From assembly GCA_965233855.1 (NCBI GenBank), contig OZ247586.1, positions 1,178,001 through 1,242,000 of the forward strand: 64,000 nt of DNA, written 5' to 3'. The notes below the pieces were generated by a model. It made no database searches. It saw only the letters and a program-made list of their open reading frames with translations, and had not been told where the DNA came from. Below are positions 18,272-28,148 of the stretch, one piece after another. Each line of letters opens with the position of its first letter. Within the stretch, counting starts at the first letter, position 1. The stretch comes from Megaera_A sp965233855. GTDB taxonomy: Bacteria > Pseudomonadota > Alphaproteobacteria > Rickettsiales > Rickettsiaceae. The translations under genes and the position numbers were made by a program.

Positions 18272-19588
18272 TTATTTCACTTCTTTTTCAAGAAGTTTTT
18301 CTAATTTATCTTTATTGTAAGTTTTTTCGTTGATAATAATTTCATTATCAAAAATCTCCTTTACACCTTTTTCTTCAAGAATTGGACCTTTTAGAGCTTC
18401 TAGTGCTTGACGATCTTTTTGATAGAACTCAATTACTTGCTGTTCTTGCCCAGGATAGTTTCTTGCTTGAGCAATAATAGCTTGGCGAATATCTTCTTCT
18501 GTGATTGTAAGTTTTTTCTGCTTTACATATTCTGCAAGAAGAAGACCTATACGAACTCTTCTAGATGCAAGTTTTTCAAAATATTCAGTTTTTTCTTTAT
18601 CAGATTTTTCATTGATTGAAGCATCTGCAAATTGATCACTTTGTTTTTCAAGAATGCTTACTTCTCTTTCTATAAGTGATTTTGGAACATCAAATTTCAG
18701 CATTCCTTCTAGCTTATCGAAAAGACTCATTTTCATCATTACATGAATTGGCTCTTCGTAGCTTGTTGTAAAATTTTCTTTGATTTGTTCTTTTAGTTTT
18801 GCAACGTTTTCACATTTAAATTTTTTAGCAAATTCATCATCAATTTTTGGAACATTAGGCTTATGAACAGCTTTAACTTGAACTTTAAATTCAGAAGGCT
18901 TTCCAGCCAAGTCTTTTGCATGATATTCTTCAGGAAAGCTTACCTTTACACTAACGTCGTCGCCAGTTTTGCTGCCGATAAGTTGATCTTCAAATCCTGG
19001 AATAAATGCATTGCTACCGAGCACTAATTTATGGTCGTCAAGTTTTCCACCATCAAAAGCTTTTCCATCAACATAGCCAATCGCATCGATCGTAAGTTGG
19101 TCACCGCTAGCAGCTTTACCCTTTGACTCTTTGTCAAAAGTTTTAGAGAAGCTTGCGATTCTATCAATTTGTTCCTTGATGTCTTTTTCAGATACTTCAA
19201 GCTTAGGTTTTTCGATAGATATTTTCTTAAATTCAGGAAGTTTGATTTCAGGAAGCAATTCGAACTTAAGTATAAATTCTAAATCCTTACCATCTTCATT
19301 TTTTAAATCTTCAATTGCAGGATCCATTGCAATATTTAGCTTGTTTTTTTCAATAAGCTCATCTATTGAAGAGTTAACTTTTTTTCTAACAATATCTGCT
19401 TTCATTGAGGGAGCGTATTTTTTCTTTAGTATATGCGCTGGAACTTTACCAACTCTAAAGCCGTCCATTTTTGCAGTTTTTGCAACTTCTTTTAATTCTT
19501 TGTCAATTTCAGCGGTAATTCCCTTCTCTGGAATAGTTACTTTTGCATGGAATTCTGTTTTGTTATTTTTCAGCTCTTCTATCTTCAT
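18272..19588 (-). CDS. tig: Trigger factor
   Basis: 438-aa ribosome-associated chaperone. The N-terminal domain carries the L23-binding signature GFRVGKVP (residues 43-50), the middle FKBP-type prolyl isomerase domain covers about 155-245, and the helical C-terminal arms follow. It folds nascent chains in the cytoplasm. In most bacteria tig precedes clpP-clpX; here those genes are 20 kb away. The 106-bp gap to the flagellin-like gene contains no other gene. Confidence 0.95.
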   Translation of the reverse strand: MKIEELKNNKTEFHAKVTIPEKGITAEIDKELKEVAKTAKMDGFRVGKVPAHILKKKYAPSMKADIVRKKVNSSIDELIEKNKLNIAMDPAIEDLKNEDGKDLEFILKFELLPEIKLPEFKKISIEKPKLEVSEKDIKEQIDRIASFSKTFDKESKGKAASGDQLTIDAIGYVDGKAFDGGKLDDHKLVLGSNAFIPGFEDQLIGSKTGDDVSVKVSFPEEYHAKDLAGKPSEFKVQVKAVHKPNVPKIDDEFAKKFKCENVAKLKEQIKENFTTSYEEPIHVMMKMSLFDKLEGMLKFDVPKSLIEREVSILEKQSDQFADASINEKSDKEKTEYFEKLASRRVRIGLLLAEYVKQKKLTITEEDIRQAIIAQARNYPGQEQQVIEFYQKDRQALEALKGPILEEKGVKEIFDNEIIINEKTYNKDKLEKLLEKEVK

Positions 19589-19681
19589 AATGTGGAACCT
19601 TGTGCCTTAAAAATTTGTATATATTTATAGATGAGTTAAAATTACTTATGCACCAATCATGCTATTCAACATGTGTAAAAT

Positions 19682-19766
19682 TGGTGCGGATAAAGGGACT
19701 TGAACCCCCACGCCTTGCGGCACTAGAACCTAAATCTAGCGCGTCTACCAGTTCCGCCATATCCGC
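19682..19766 (-). tRNA. tRNA-Leu (TAG)
   Basis: Minus-strand class II cloverleaf with acceptor GCGGATA, anticodon TAG in stem CTAGA/TCTAG, variable arm GTGCCGCAAGGCGT, T-loop TTCAAGT and encoded CCA (19682-19684). Confidence 0.95.
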
Positions 19767-19799
19767 ATCTAAGTAATATTTCCTATAAATTTGGTCTCC

Positions 19800-20933
19800 C
19801 TATAGGAACTTAACTAGTGTGTTATAATACACATTGTAAAGTGTTTGTAAATCAGAAATTTTAGTATGCTCATTGATTTTGTGAGCTAGATTACAATTTA
19901 ATCCAAATTCGATGACTTCAGTATAAGAATGTATGAATCTGGCATCCGAAGTGCCACCACCAGTTTCTATGTTTGGTTTTATTCCACATTCTTTTTCTAC
20001 GATTGCCGAGAATTCTTTCATATTATCAGAATATTTTTGTATAAAAGGAGAAGAGGAGCTTGTATGTTTTATATCATAATTATCGCTGTATTTAGAGACG
20101 ATTTCCGTTATTTGAATGTTTAAATTTTCAGCAGTTTGTAGATCATTAAAACGAATATTAAATTTAGCAGTTACTGATTCTGGTATAATATTTGATATAT
20201 AGTTTCCTGTATCTATCGAAGTTAATTCAAGGTTTGAGCTTTGAAAAAATTCATTTCCATTATCAAAAATTTTATCTTTTATTTCCTTTAGTATATCAAC
20301 TATAATGGGCATTGGATTAATAGTTTTTTCTGGATATGCAACGTGCCCTTGTTTACCATTTATTGTTAAATCAAAATTGACGCTACCTCTTCTACCAATT
20401 TTAATTGTATCGCCAATATTTTGCATTGTAGTGGGTTCTCCAAGAATACAAAAGTCAATTGACGGTTTATAGTTTTTAATGTGCTCAAGCATCATTTTTG
20501 TGCCGTACTTTGCATCACCTTCTTCATCAGTTGTAAGTAAAAAACTGATAGAACCATTTGGCTTGTTCTGTTTTAGGAATTCAGTAGTTGAGGCAAGAAA
20601 ACAAGCAATCGCGCCCTTCATATCTACTGTTCCTCTACCATAAACATTATCATCTAATAGATGCATTTCATATGGTTTTGATAGCCATAAATCTTCATGC
20701 ATTGCAGGTACAACATCCAAATGACCTGCAAAACAAATATTTGGCTTCTGGTCTCCATATATTGCGTATAGATTAGTTACTTCTTCTTCTCCTTTGCCGA
20801 AGCATTTAACTTCACATTTAAAATCAAGTTTTGTTAGTATTTGTTCAACATATTTAATGGCATCTGCACCTTTTGGAGTAACGGATTGGTAGCTAATTAA
20901 TTTTTGTAAAATTGGTAATATTTCTTGATTCAT
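19800..20933 (-). CDS. dapE: Succinyl-diaminopimelate desuccinylase
   Basis: 377-aa M20-family zinc hydrolase that converts N-succinyl-LL-DAP to LL-DAP in the succinylase branch of the lysine/DAP pathway. Metal ligands and the catalytic Glu are visible: H71 in GHLDVV, D104 in GTVDMKG, E137/E138 in TDEEGD and E166 in LGEPTT. GGTSDARF near residue 320 is diagnostic of DapE against related ArgE. DapF, acting on the product, is encoded at 21467, so both steps to meso-DAP for peptidoglycan lie within 2.5 kb. Confidence 0.93.
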   Translation of the reverse strand: MNQEILPILQKLISYQSVTPKGADAIKYVEQILTKLDFKCEVKCFGKGEEEVTNLYAIYGDQKPNICFAGHLDVVPAMHEDLWLSKPYEMHLLDDNVYGRGTVDMKGAIACFLASTTEFLKQNKPNGSISFLLTTDEEGDAKYGTKMMLEHIKNYKPSIDFCILGEPTTMQNIGDTIKIGRRGSVNFDLTINGKQGHVAYPEKTINPMPIIVDILKEIKDKIFDNGNEFFQSSNLELTSIDTGNYISNIIPESVTAKFNIRFNDLQTAENLNIQITEIVSKYSDNYDIKHTSSSSPFIQKYSDNMKEFSAIVEKECGIKPNIETGGGTSDARFIHSYTEVIEFGLNCNLAHKINEHTKISDLQTLYNVYYNTLVKFL

Positions 20934-21048
20934 AGATGCTGAGATTTGATATGTTTTATCAGTTTTATATGTTCTAACTTATATAAAATAGAATTTATTT
21001 GCTACATTTTTTGTACAAAATCGTATATAATAGCTAACTAATTGAAAA

Positions 21049-21450
21049 ATGAGATTTAATAGTATGTTAAAGAATTTAACTCAAATATATAGTTTAGTTA
21101 TATGTTTAGTATCTACTATTATACTTATGATCACTCTTGGAGTTATGTTTAATAGCGCAACAGACATTCTTTTAACAGAGTATAAGAATGTACATGCTAT
21201 GGATAAATTTTCTTCAAATGATAAATATATTGAATATAAAACATCTTATAATAAAGATGACAAAAGGTTTGAGTTGTTGGGTGGTGAAGAAATTAAGATA
21301 AAACGTCTGCAAGAGAAAGAAGATTATATTAATAACAGAAAAAAAGAAGCTATTGGAACTTTAATTAATTGTATGACTTGGCTTTTCATCAGTGCTTTGT
21401 TTTTTATTGTGCATTGGCGCATGCATAAAAAATATGCAATGGTAAATTAG
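21049..21450 (+). CDS. Small two-helix membrane protein, unknown
   Basis: 133 aa with membrane helices at about residues 13-35 and 103-121 and a charged loop of about 65 residues between them, rich in Lys, Glu and Tyr. Both ends are predicted on the same side. A second ATG at 21064 is a possible start. I do not recognise a family. It is 16 bp upstream of dapF and probably co-transcribed with dapF, mtaB and gpsA. Confidence 0.6.
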   Translation: MRFNSMLKNLTQIYSLVICLVSTIILMITLGVMFNSATDILLTEYKNVHAMDKFSSNDKYIEYKTSYNKDDKRFELLGGEEIKIKRLQEKEDYINNRKKEAIGTLINCMTWLFISALFFIVHWRMHKKYAMVN

Positions 21451-21466
21451 GTTTAGTAATAAAAAT

Positions 21467-22279
21467 ATGTCTCAAAAAATTCCTTTTGTAAAAATGCATG
21501 GACTTGGCAATGATTTTGTTATTATTGATGAAAAGCACATGCCAAAGAATGTTAGTAGTCAAAATCTAGCAAGAAGTATTTCAGATCGAGAGTTAGGAGT
21601 TGGTTGTGATCAATTTATTATTTACAGACAAGGTTCTGATAAAGTAAACATGTCAATTTATAATAAGGACGGTTCGAGTGCAAAAGCCTGTGGTAATGCG
21701 TCAAGATGTTTAACCAGGTTATTGTTTGATCAGACTGAAGTAAATGAGATAGAACTTGATGTTGATGGTAGAGTTGTTTCTGGACGATATATAGATAAAC
21801 ATACTATTCAAGTTAATATGGGGCCTCCTGCATTTGAAGCTGATTGGATGCCAGAAAATACAGCCTTATGGTTGCTTGCGGAGCGCTATATGATAGAGCC
21901 AAAAGAGATGATCTGCGTGGATGTTGCTAATCCTCATCTAGTGATTTTTTCAAAACTTTCTAAAAAGGATATGGAAATTATTGGTAAAAATTTTCAAAAT
22001 AGTGAGTTATTCCCAGATGGCATAAATGTTAATTTTGCGTCAGTAGAAAATGATATTATTGGACTTAGAGTTTGGGAAAGAGGGGTTGGATTTACTTATG
22101 CTTGCGGTAGTGGGGCAATAGCTACATATGCTGCTGCAAATAAATTAGGTTTTGTGGGATCTGATGCAGAGGTTAAGTTCAAGCTAGGTTCTTTAAGCAT
22201 GAAAAAACAACAAGATAGTATTTTAATGAATGGTCCTGCAAGTTATGTATTTACTGGAGAGTATCTGTATGACGAGTAA
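21467..22279 (+). CDS. dapF: Diaminopimelate epimerase
   Basis: 270-aa enzyme that interconverts LL- and meso-diaminopimelate, supplying meso-DAP for peptidoglycan. The two catalytic cysteines are C75 in the ACGNASRC motif and C213 in YACGSGAIAT. The N-terminal KMHGLGNDFV signature is also present. It overlaps the start of mtaB by 11 nt, indicating translational coupling. Confidence 0.95.
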   Translation: MSQKIPFVKMHGLGNDFVIIDEKHMPKNVSSQNLARSISDRELGVGCDQFIIYRQGSDKVNMSIYNKDGSSAKACGNASRCLTRLLFDQTEVNEIELDVDGRVVSGRYIDKHTIQVNMGPPAFEADWMPENTALWLLAERYMIEPKEMICVDVANPHLVIFSKLSKKDMEIIGKNFQNSELFPDGINVNFASVENDIIGLRVWERGVGFTYACGSGAIATYAAANKLGFVGSDAEVKFKLGSLSMKKQQDSILMNGPASYVFTGEYLYDE

Positions 22280-23513
22280 TCAGGAGGTTGTTACCTTTGG
22301 ATGTCGCTTAAATATTTATGAGAGCGAGATCATTAAAGATAATTTAGCAAAATCTGGGAATGATAATGTTACTGTTTTTAATACATGTGCTGTAACAAAA
22401 CAAGCAGAAAAGCAGGCAAAACAAGCAATTAGAAAGCTTCGCAGAGAAGATCCAGATAAGAAAATAATAGTTACAGGATGCGCTGCGCAGAATAATCCAG
22501 ATATGTTTGCAAAAATGCCGGAAGTAGATAAAATTATTGGTAATGAAGAGAAGCTTTCTGATAAATATTATCAGTTAGATTCAGAAAGAGTGATTGTAAA
22601 TGATATTATGTCTGTTAAAGAAACAGCAAATCATATGGTCACTAGTTTTGATGGGAAGGCGCGAGCTTTTATTCAAATTCAAAACGGATGTGATCATAGA
22701 TGTACATTCTGTATGATTCCATATGGAAGGGGAAATAGTCGCTCTGTGCCGATAGGAGTAATTGTTGAGCAAGTGCGAATATTATATGCAAAAGATTATA
22801 AAGAAATAGTTTTAACAGGTGTGGATGTTACTGCTTATGGCGCTGATTTGCCTGGTGCCCCTACTTTTTCGCAAATGATTAGAAGATTATTGTCTCTAGT
22901 TCCAGAATTAAAAAGATTAAGATTATCATCAATAGATGTGGCAGAGATTGATGATGATTTATTTGATCTTATGGCACATAATCAAAGATTGATGCCACAT
23001 TTTCATATTAGTTTGCAAGCAGGCGATAATATGATTCTTAAACGCATGAAGCGTAGGCATAATAGAGAACAAGTTATAGAATTTTGTCATAAATTGCGTA
23101 AGCTTCGTCCAGAAGTTTCGTTCGGAGCTGATATTATTGCTGGATTTCCAACTGAAACAGATGAAATGTTTGAGAATACGAGAAGATTAATTTCTGAAGC
23201 AGGTATTCAATATTTGCATGTATTCCCATATTCAGAAAGGGAAGGAACGCCAGCTGCTAGAATGCCTCAGGTTCCAATGAATATTAGAAAAGAAAGAGCA
23301 GCCATTTTGCGTAAAGAAGGGGCTAAAGAATTAGAGAAATTCTTTAGTGCAAATTTAGGGCGTAAGGTAGAATTGCTGGTTGAAAAGAATAATATTGCTC
23401 ATGCTGAGAATTTTATTCCTGTAAAACTAGAGGGAAAATTTATTTCTGGTCAGGTCGTTGATGCGGAATTGATTTCCAGCTCATCTGAACATATGCTTGC
23501 AAAAATAGCTTAA
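22269..23513 (+). CDS. mtaB: tRNA t6A37 methylthiotransferase
   Basis: 414-aa radical-SAM enzyme that turns t6A37 into ms2t6A in ANN-decoding tRNAs. The N-terminal UPF0004 domain has cysteines in VTFGCRLN, NTCAV and VTGCAAQ. The radical SAM cluster motif is C-DHR-C-TF-C near residue 140, followed by a TRAM-like end. The start at 22269 (MTSNQEV) is chosen because upstream in-frame codons lie deep inside dapF. MtaB is preferred over MiaB because of the KQAEKQAKQAIRK region. Confidence 0.9.
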   Translation: MTSNQEVVTFGCRLNIYESEIIKDNLAKSGNDNVTVFNTCAVTKQAEKQAKQAIRKLRREDPDKKIIVTGCAAQNNPDMFAKMPEVDKIIGNEEKLSDKYYQLDSERVIVNDIMSVKETANHMVTSFDGKARAFIQIQNGCDHRCTFCMIPYGRGNSRSVPIGVIVEQVRILYAKDYKEIVLTGVDVTAYGADLPGAPTFSQMIRRLLSLVPELKRLRLSSIDVAEIDDDLFDLMAHNQRLMPHFHISLQAGDNMILKRMKRRHNREQVIEFCHKLRKLRPEVSFGADIIAGFPTETDEMFENTRRLISEAGIQYLHVFPYSEREGTPAARMPQVPMNIRKERAAILRKEGAKELEKFFSANLGRKVELLVEKNNIAHAENFIPVKLEGKFISGQVVDAELISSSSEHMLAKIA

Positions 23514-23530
23514 ATTCAAAATAGGAAATT

Positions 23531-24463
23531 ATGTCGACTATAAAAAAGATATCTGTTCTTGGTGGTGGTAGTTGGGGGACAGCCCTTGCGTGCTTGTCAG
23601 CAAGAGCTGTTGGTGATTGTTTAGTTCACGCTATAGAAGCTGATGCTGTGGATGAAATAAATAATAAGCATACTAATTCTCGTTACCTTGGGGATACGAT
23701 TCTTCCTCAGGGGCTTAAAGCGACATTGAAAATAGAAGATACGATTGATAGTGATGTCATTATAATAGCTGTTCCATCATTTGCTTTTGTAAAAACCTTA
23801 GAAAATCTAAAAGCTGTCAATCTATCAGATAGAGCTGCATTATTGATTGCAACAAAAGGCATGTGTGAAAACCCATTGCAGCTTTTTTCAGAAAAAATTG
23901 AGAGTATGTTTAAAAATTCTTACGGATTTATTTCTGGGCCAAATTTTGCAAAAGAAGTTGCGCAAGATAAATTCTCCTCCGTTACTATCTCGTCAAAAGA
24001 TATCGATCTTGCTAAGGATATAGCATCAACACTTGTTTCTGATAATTTAAATGTTGGAGTTACAGATGATATAATCACAGTGCAAATTTCTGCTTTAGTT
24101 AAAAATATTGTAGCTATTAGGAGTGGAATGATGGAAGCCGAAGGGCATGGTGAAAATGCACGAGCTTGGCTTGTTAGTATGGGGCTAAGTGAGATAGCAA
24201 AAATAGCAGGTTCAATTGGCGGAAAAGCTGATTCCTTAGCGTTGCCAGCTGTAATTGGTGATTTGGTATTAACAAGCTATTCAAAAACATCTCGCAATAC
24301 TAGGTTTGGTTTTGATTTTCATAATAATTCTTACTCAAAAGAATATTTGGATAATTATCCAGTTCTTGTCGAAGGAGTTTCATCCTCTAGGTTATTAAAA
24401 AAATATTTGAGTAATTCTGACCTTGATTTACCAATTATATCTTCCGTTGCTGATAGGGTTTAA
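23531..24463 (+). CDS. gpsA: Glycerol-3-phosphate dehydrogenase [NAD(P)+]
   Basis: 310-aa enzyme that makes sn-glycerol-3-phosphate from dihydroxyacetone phosphate for phospholipid synthesis. The NAD-binding motif is GGGSWGTALA at about residues 10-20. The substrate-binding region includes SGPNFAKEVA, the catalytic lysine region ALVKNIVAI, and GDLVLTSYSKTSRNTRFG near the end. It is the last gene of the dapF-mtaB-gpsA run, 17 bp after mtaB, and converges on the patatin gene with a 9-bp gap. Confidence 0.93.
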   Translation: MSTIKKISVLGGGSWGTALACLSARAVGDCLVHAIEADAVDEINNKHTNSRYLGDTILPQGLKATLKIEDTIDSDVIIIAVPSFAFVKTLENLKAVNLSDRAALLIATKGMCENPLQLFSEKIESMFKNSYGFISGPNFAKEVAQDKFSSVTISSKDIDLAKDIASTLVSDNLNVGVTDDIITVQISALVKNIVAIRSGMMEAEGHGENARAWLVSMGLSEIAKIAGSIGGKADSLALPAVIGDLVLTSYSKTSRNTRFGFDFHNNSYSKEYLDNYPVLVEGVSSSRLLKKYLSNSDLDLPIISSVADRV

Positions 24464-24472
24464 TTCTAGTGG

Positions 24473-25537
24473 CTAATTATTTTGATATTCGTTAAGAATG
24501 TTTGCTATTTTATTAATTTGGTCTTTTTCAGATTCTATGTAGCGTTCAGCTATTTTAATTAAAGAATCAATATTTTTTTTTGAACCGTCGTCTAGTGATT
24601 GGTGTTTTTGAGGTACCGAAACATGTAGAGCTATATACTCATGAAATAAATTAGAATTATGGTCACCTAAAGTTTCCACGATTAGTTTAGCTTGTTTATT
24701 ATTTAACATAGCTACTCCATCAATTGCTATGTTTATTATTTGCCTTACCCAGGAAATAATTCCTGAACTTTTTGGATACTTATAGCCAATTCCTTCTGTA
24801 TCTAATGAAAGAATAAAATAACCAGTCTTTTTGTTTCCGTTTAAGATTAAAGAGTGTATATAAGCTGCTAAAACTGGATTATTCATTATTAACCCACCAT
24901 CTACAAATAGTTTATTATCCATTTTGAAGGGCTCAAAATAAGAAGGTGCAGCAGATGTTGCCATCGCAACGTCACGCATTAAGCTATCTTTATGGTTATC
25001 TTCTTGAGCTTGGTTCTTAGTAAATATTTCAGGTTTGTCATTTGAAATATCGTAAGAAGGAATTAATACCTTAGTTATTGATTGGCTTATTCTTTTATCT
25101 TTAAAGTATTCTTTGAAGAGTTTATAGAGATGTTTAGATGAGTATTTAGCGTGGATTAGGCCGTTAATAGTCCATAAGGTTCTCCATGAGTTTTTAAATA
25201 TCTTAGATGATAAATTCTTATATAAACTAACTATTTCTTTGGCGTTATATTTAGGTTCTTGCTGTTCATTTGGTATGTTAAGAAGTAGAGCAATTACCCC
25301 TCCTGTTGAGGTTCCAGTAATTATATCAAAGTTTTCTGCAATCGACTTGTTGTCGAGTTTTTCTTCAATTTCTTGTAGTATTCTAGCTGGTACTATTCCT
25401 TTAACACCTCCGCCACCGATTGATATAATTTTTATTATCTGTCGTTTTTCAGATGTACGTACGTCGTCACATAACCCTGTATTAAAAGCGAATAAAAAGA
25501 TTAATGCAATTATGGAGTTTTGAAATATTAATTTCAT
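24473..25537 (-). CDS. Patatin-like phospholipase, secreted
   Basis: 354 aa. The hydrophobic N-terminus (residues about 5-22) looks like a signal peptide. The patatin core follows: oxyanion hole GGGGVKGIVP (41-50), nucleophile S77 in GTSTGG and catalytic D213 in DGGLIMNNP. Rickettsia patatins (Pat1, Pat2) are phospholipases A2 used in host entry and vacuole escape. This one has the full Ser-Asp dyad and could play such a role, but substrate and export are inferred. Confidence 0.88.
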   Translation of the reverse strand: MKLIFQNSIIALIFLFAFNTGLCDDVRTSEKRQIIKIISIGGGGVKGIVPARILQEIEEKLDNKSIAENFDIITGTSTGGVIALLLNIPNEQQEPKYNAKEIVSLYKNLSSKIFKNSWRTLWTINGLIHAKYSSKHLYKLFKEYFKDKRISQSITKVLIPSYDISNDKPEIFTKNQAQEDNHKDSLMRDVAMATSAAPSYFEPFKMDNKLFVDGGLIMNNPVLAAYIHSLILNGNKKTGYFILSLDTEGIGYKYPKSSGIISWVRQIINIAIDGVAMLNNKQAKLIVETLGDHNSNLFHEYIALHVSVPQKHQSLDDGSKKNIDSLIKIAERYIESEKDQINKIANILNEYQNN

Positions 25538-25676
25538 TTATATTCAAATTATAGAAAAGTAATAAATATCTTTACACATAAAATTATTATCATTAATTAA
25601 GTTTTTTTCAAAGTTAAAAATTATGATGCGTTTAAAATTATTTATTTTTTTTTCTTATTATATTATATAAACAAAA

Positions 25677-26075
25677 ATGTCTGAAAATAATTATTCAAAT
25701 TTTGTAAATCATTTTAAATTATACCTAAACAGCAACTTTTCTAGCCAGTATATTAGAAAAGGGTATAGTCGCAATAAATTGATTAAGATTAGAAGGTTAG
25801 ATAGTTTAGCACGTATTTTTAACAGTAGTAATTCGCAAAATTGTACTGCAGTTGCGTTATATAATAATAAATTATATATAGCTTCGAATATAGATAAAGT
25901 AGAGTTTATACAAAAGCAAATTTTAAAGTTAAAGAATTATATTAAGAAGAAAAAACTACCAAATAAAAATGATTCTGAGAGGTTTAATAAGGATTTTCGC
26001 AAAGTTGTGTCATCCATTGTTGGAATAGGTCACAGGAGATATAAAGGAAGGAATTTAGGAAAATTTGTAATTAAA
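25677..26075 (+). pseudogene. Hypothetical protein, 3' end cut by IS6 copy 4
   Basis: 133 codons of host sequence, then 8 codons read into the IS terminal repeat before a stop. The protein is basic and Lys/Asn-rich. A short NCTAVALYNNKLYIASN segment faintly recalls the core strand and helix of cytidine-deaminase-like folds, but the zinc ligands cannot be identified. Because the IS ends it exactly, the true C-terminus is lost. Function unknown. Confidence 0.5.
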
Positions 26076-26176
26076 GGTTCTGTCGCATGTGTTAGCATCT
26101 AATCTTAAAAATTATAATTCTCAGATTTCAGGCGTTATGAAGCCATGAGGGTTTGAAAATTCTCAAAAGCATAAAG

Positions 26177-27408
26177 TGTAAAACTCTACACTTGATCTGA
26201 CAGATAGCTACTTATCATACAGCATAATTACTGTCAGATAAGTTCTGAGTATCATGTGTCTGACACTCATTCACGTAGCTAGGAATATTCTTATCCAAAG
26301 CAATATGTTTTGAATCAAGAAAGGTTTGCATAGGTGTTTTTCCATAACAATGCTTTCCTGAATGTGTTCTTTGAGTATTGTACTTATTAATCCATAAATC
26401 AACATCAATTTGTAACTCTTCTACAGAGCCGTATATTCTTTTGCGAAATGCTATATCATAAAACTCTTGTTTCATAGTTCTGTGGAACCTCTAGCAAATA
26501 CCGTTAGTTTGCGGACTACGAACCTTTGTTTTTGTGTGATCAATATTCTCAATTCCTAAATAAAGTTGATAGGCATGATGCTCAGGTTTACCACAATATT
26601 CAGTACCGCGATCAGTGAGTATACGAAACATGCTAAGGCCTTGTTCTGTATAAAATGGCAGCACTCTATCATTTAGTATATCAGCTGCAGTAATAGCTGA
26701 TTTCTCAGTATAAAGTTTTACTTGCGCCACTTTAGAATATGTATCAACAAAAGTTTGTTGGTAAATTTTTCCAACCCCCTTCATATTACCTACATAGTAA
26801 GTATCTTGTGAACCAAGATACCCAGGATGCTCAGTCTCGATTTCACCGTGAGCTACTTTGCTAGCTTTAGCCCGCTCAAGAGCTGCTAGCTGTTCTTCAG
26901 TTAATATCATACCATCTTGCGCTGATTTAGCTTCTAAGGCTTTTAGACGCTTACGCATTGTCTCTAAATCATTACGCAACCAAATAGAACGAACTCCACT
27001 ACTTGATATTAAAACACCTTGTTGCTTCAGCTCATTACTAGCTCGTAATTGCCCTAAAGCAGGGTTTGAAATAGCAAGATCTATGACGGCTTGTTCTACA
27101 TCAGAAGGTACTCTGTTTTTCATGATAGGTTTCTTGCGGCTGATTTCCTGTAGAGCAGCTTCCCCACCATTTTCATATAATTCTTTAAAACGATAAAAGG
27201 TATCCCTTGAATATCCCATAACGTTACACGCTTGACTTACATTACCAAGCTGTTTCGCTAATTCTAAAAGTCCTAATTTGGGTTTGATGATTTTTTCTAA
27301 TTGACTCATTTTTAATCTCTTGTTTGAGTGGTTAAATGCAATATATTCAACTACTAAATATATTACTCTCTTTTTACCACTCTGTCAGATTAAATTTGAA
27401 GCTTTACA
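26177..27408 (-). mobile_element. IS481-family-like insertion sequence nested in IS6 copy 4
   Basis: 1232-bp element bounded by TGT...ACA ends. The imperfect terminal repeats share TGTAAA at the tip and ATCTGACAGA about 20 bp in. A 7-bp target duplication CATAAAG flanks it exactly (26170-26176 and 27409-27415). The uninterrupted IS6 copies carry CATAAAG once at this spot, which proves the insertion. Confidence 0.95.
26215..27309 (-). pseudogene. IS481-type transposase with in-frame amber stop
   Basis: Reading from 27309: helix-turn-helix region (residues about 15-70), a helical linker, then a DDE core (GNMKGVGKIYQQTFVDTYS, ILTDRGTEYCG). After TNGIC a TAG codon (26491-26493) interrupts the frame. 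The same frame continues with RFHRTMKQEF to 26215. The family normally has TNGICERFHRTM, so the change is probably GAG to TAG. Total about 364 codons. Confidence 0.9.
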
Positions 27409-28148
27409 CATAAAGGTAAGAATCAGCTCCAATAATTTGGCCTTTCTGAATCATTCTAATATTTTCTATTCCTGTAATAGTGATTTTTGCAGATTGGAAG
27501 TTTTTAAACCCCAGCATAGGCTTTGTTCGCTTCTTAATAAATCTATGATCTTGTTCCATAATATTATTGAAATATTTGTTTTGAATAATCTCTATTTTCT
27601 CATTTTCTAATAGATTATCATTTGCACTATTAAGAGCTGATTTATTACTTCCGCTTTTATCAATATTCACCTTATCAGGAATATCATTATTTTTAAACGC
27701 TTTACGGAAGAACGCCTTAGCAGCCGCTTTATCCCTGCGCTTCCTCAGCAAAAACTCTATAGTATTACCCAAAGAATCTACAGCACGATAGAGATAAATC
27801 CAGCGACCATCCAGCTTGATATAGATTTCATCCATACGCCAACTTGAACCAACTGCTTTCTTTCTTTTTCTAACTTGCTTATCTATCAACGTAACAAATC
27901 TTTTAATCCATCTTTGTAGAGTACTATGATCTATTACTGCGCCTCTGTATGAGCTAGCTCCTCAAGATCTCGATAGCTCAAGGAAAATCTACATTTCATA
28001 TAAACAAACAGCATTATTATTTCCGGCGAGGAACAAAAACCTTTGAAATATTTTGTTAATTTAGGGGAAATAGCATATCTCATGTAAAGCCTTTTTTATT
28101 TTCAGTATATTCTCTTTGATTGACTTTCACAACACATGCGACAGAACC

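Larger units (their letters stand above)
26135..28083 (-). pseudogene. IS6-type transposase, copy 4 (frameshift plus IS insertion)
   Basis: The start is at 28083 and the original stop at 26135-26137. It differs from the intact copy by a one-base deletion near 27948 (CTGTATG for CTGATATG). The C-terminal 14 or so codons are separated by the IS481-type insertion at 26177-27408. Confidence 0.88.
26076..28148 (-). mobile_element. IS6-family-like insertion sequence, copy 4 (interrupted)
   Basis: The same 18-bp terminal repeats lie at 26076-26093 and 28131-28148. Removing the nested IS481-type element and one 7-bp duplication leaves 834 bp. Flanks TAATTAAA and AAGAATAG do not match, and each side is a different truncated gene. 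The outer ends therefore mark a rearrangement breakpoint, not a simple insertion. Confidence 0.92.
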
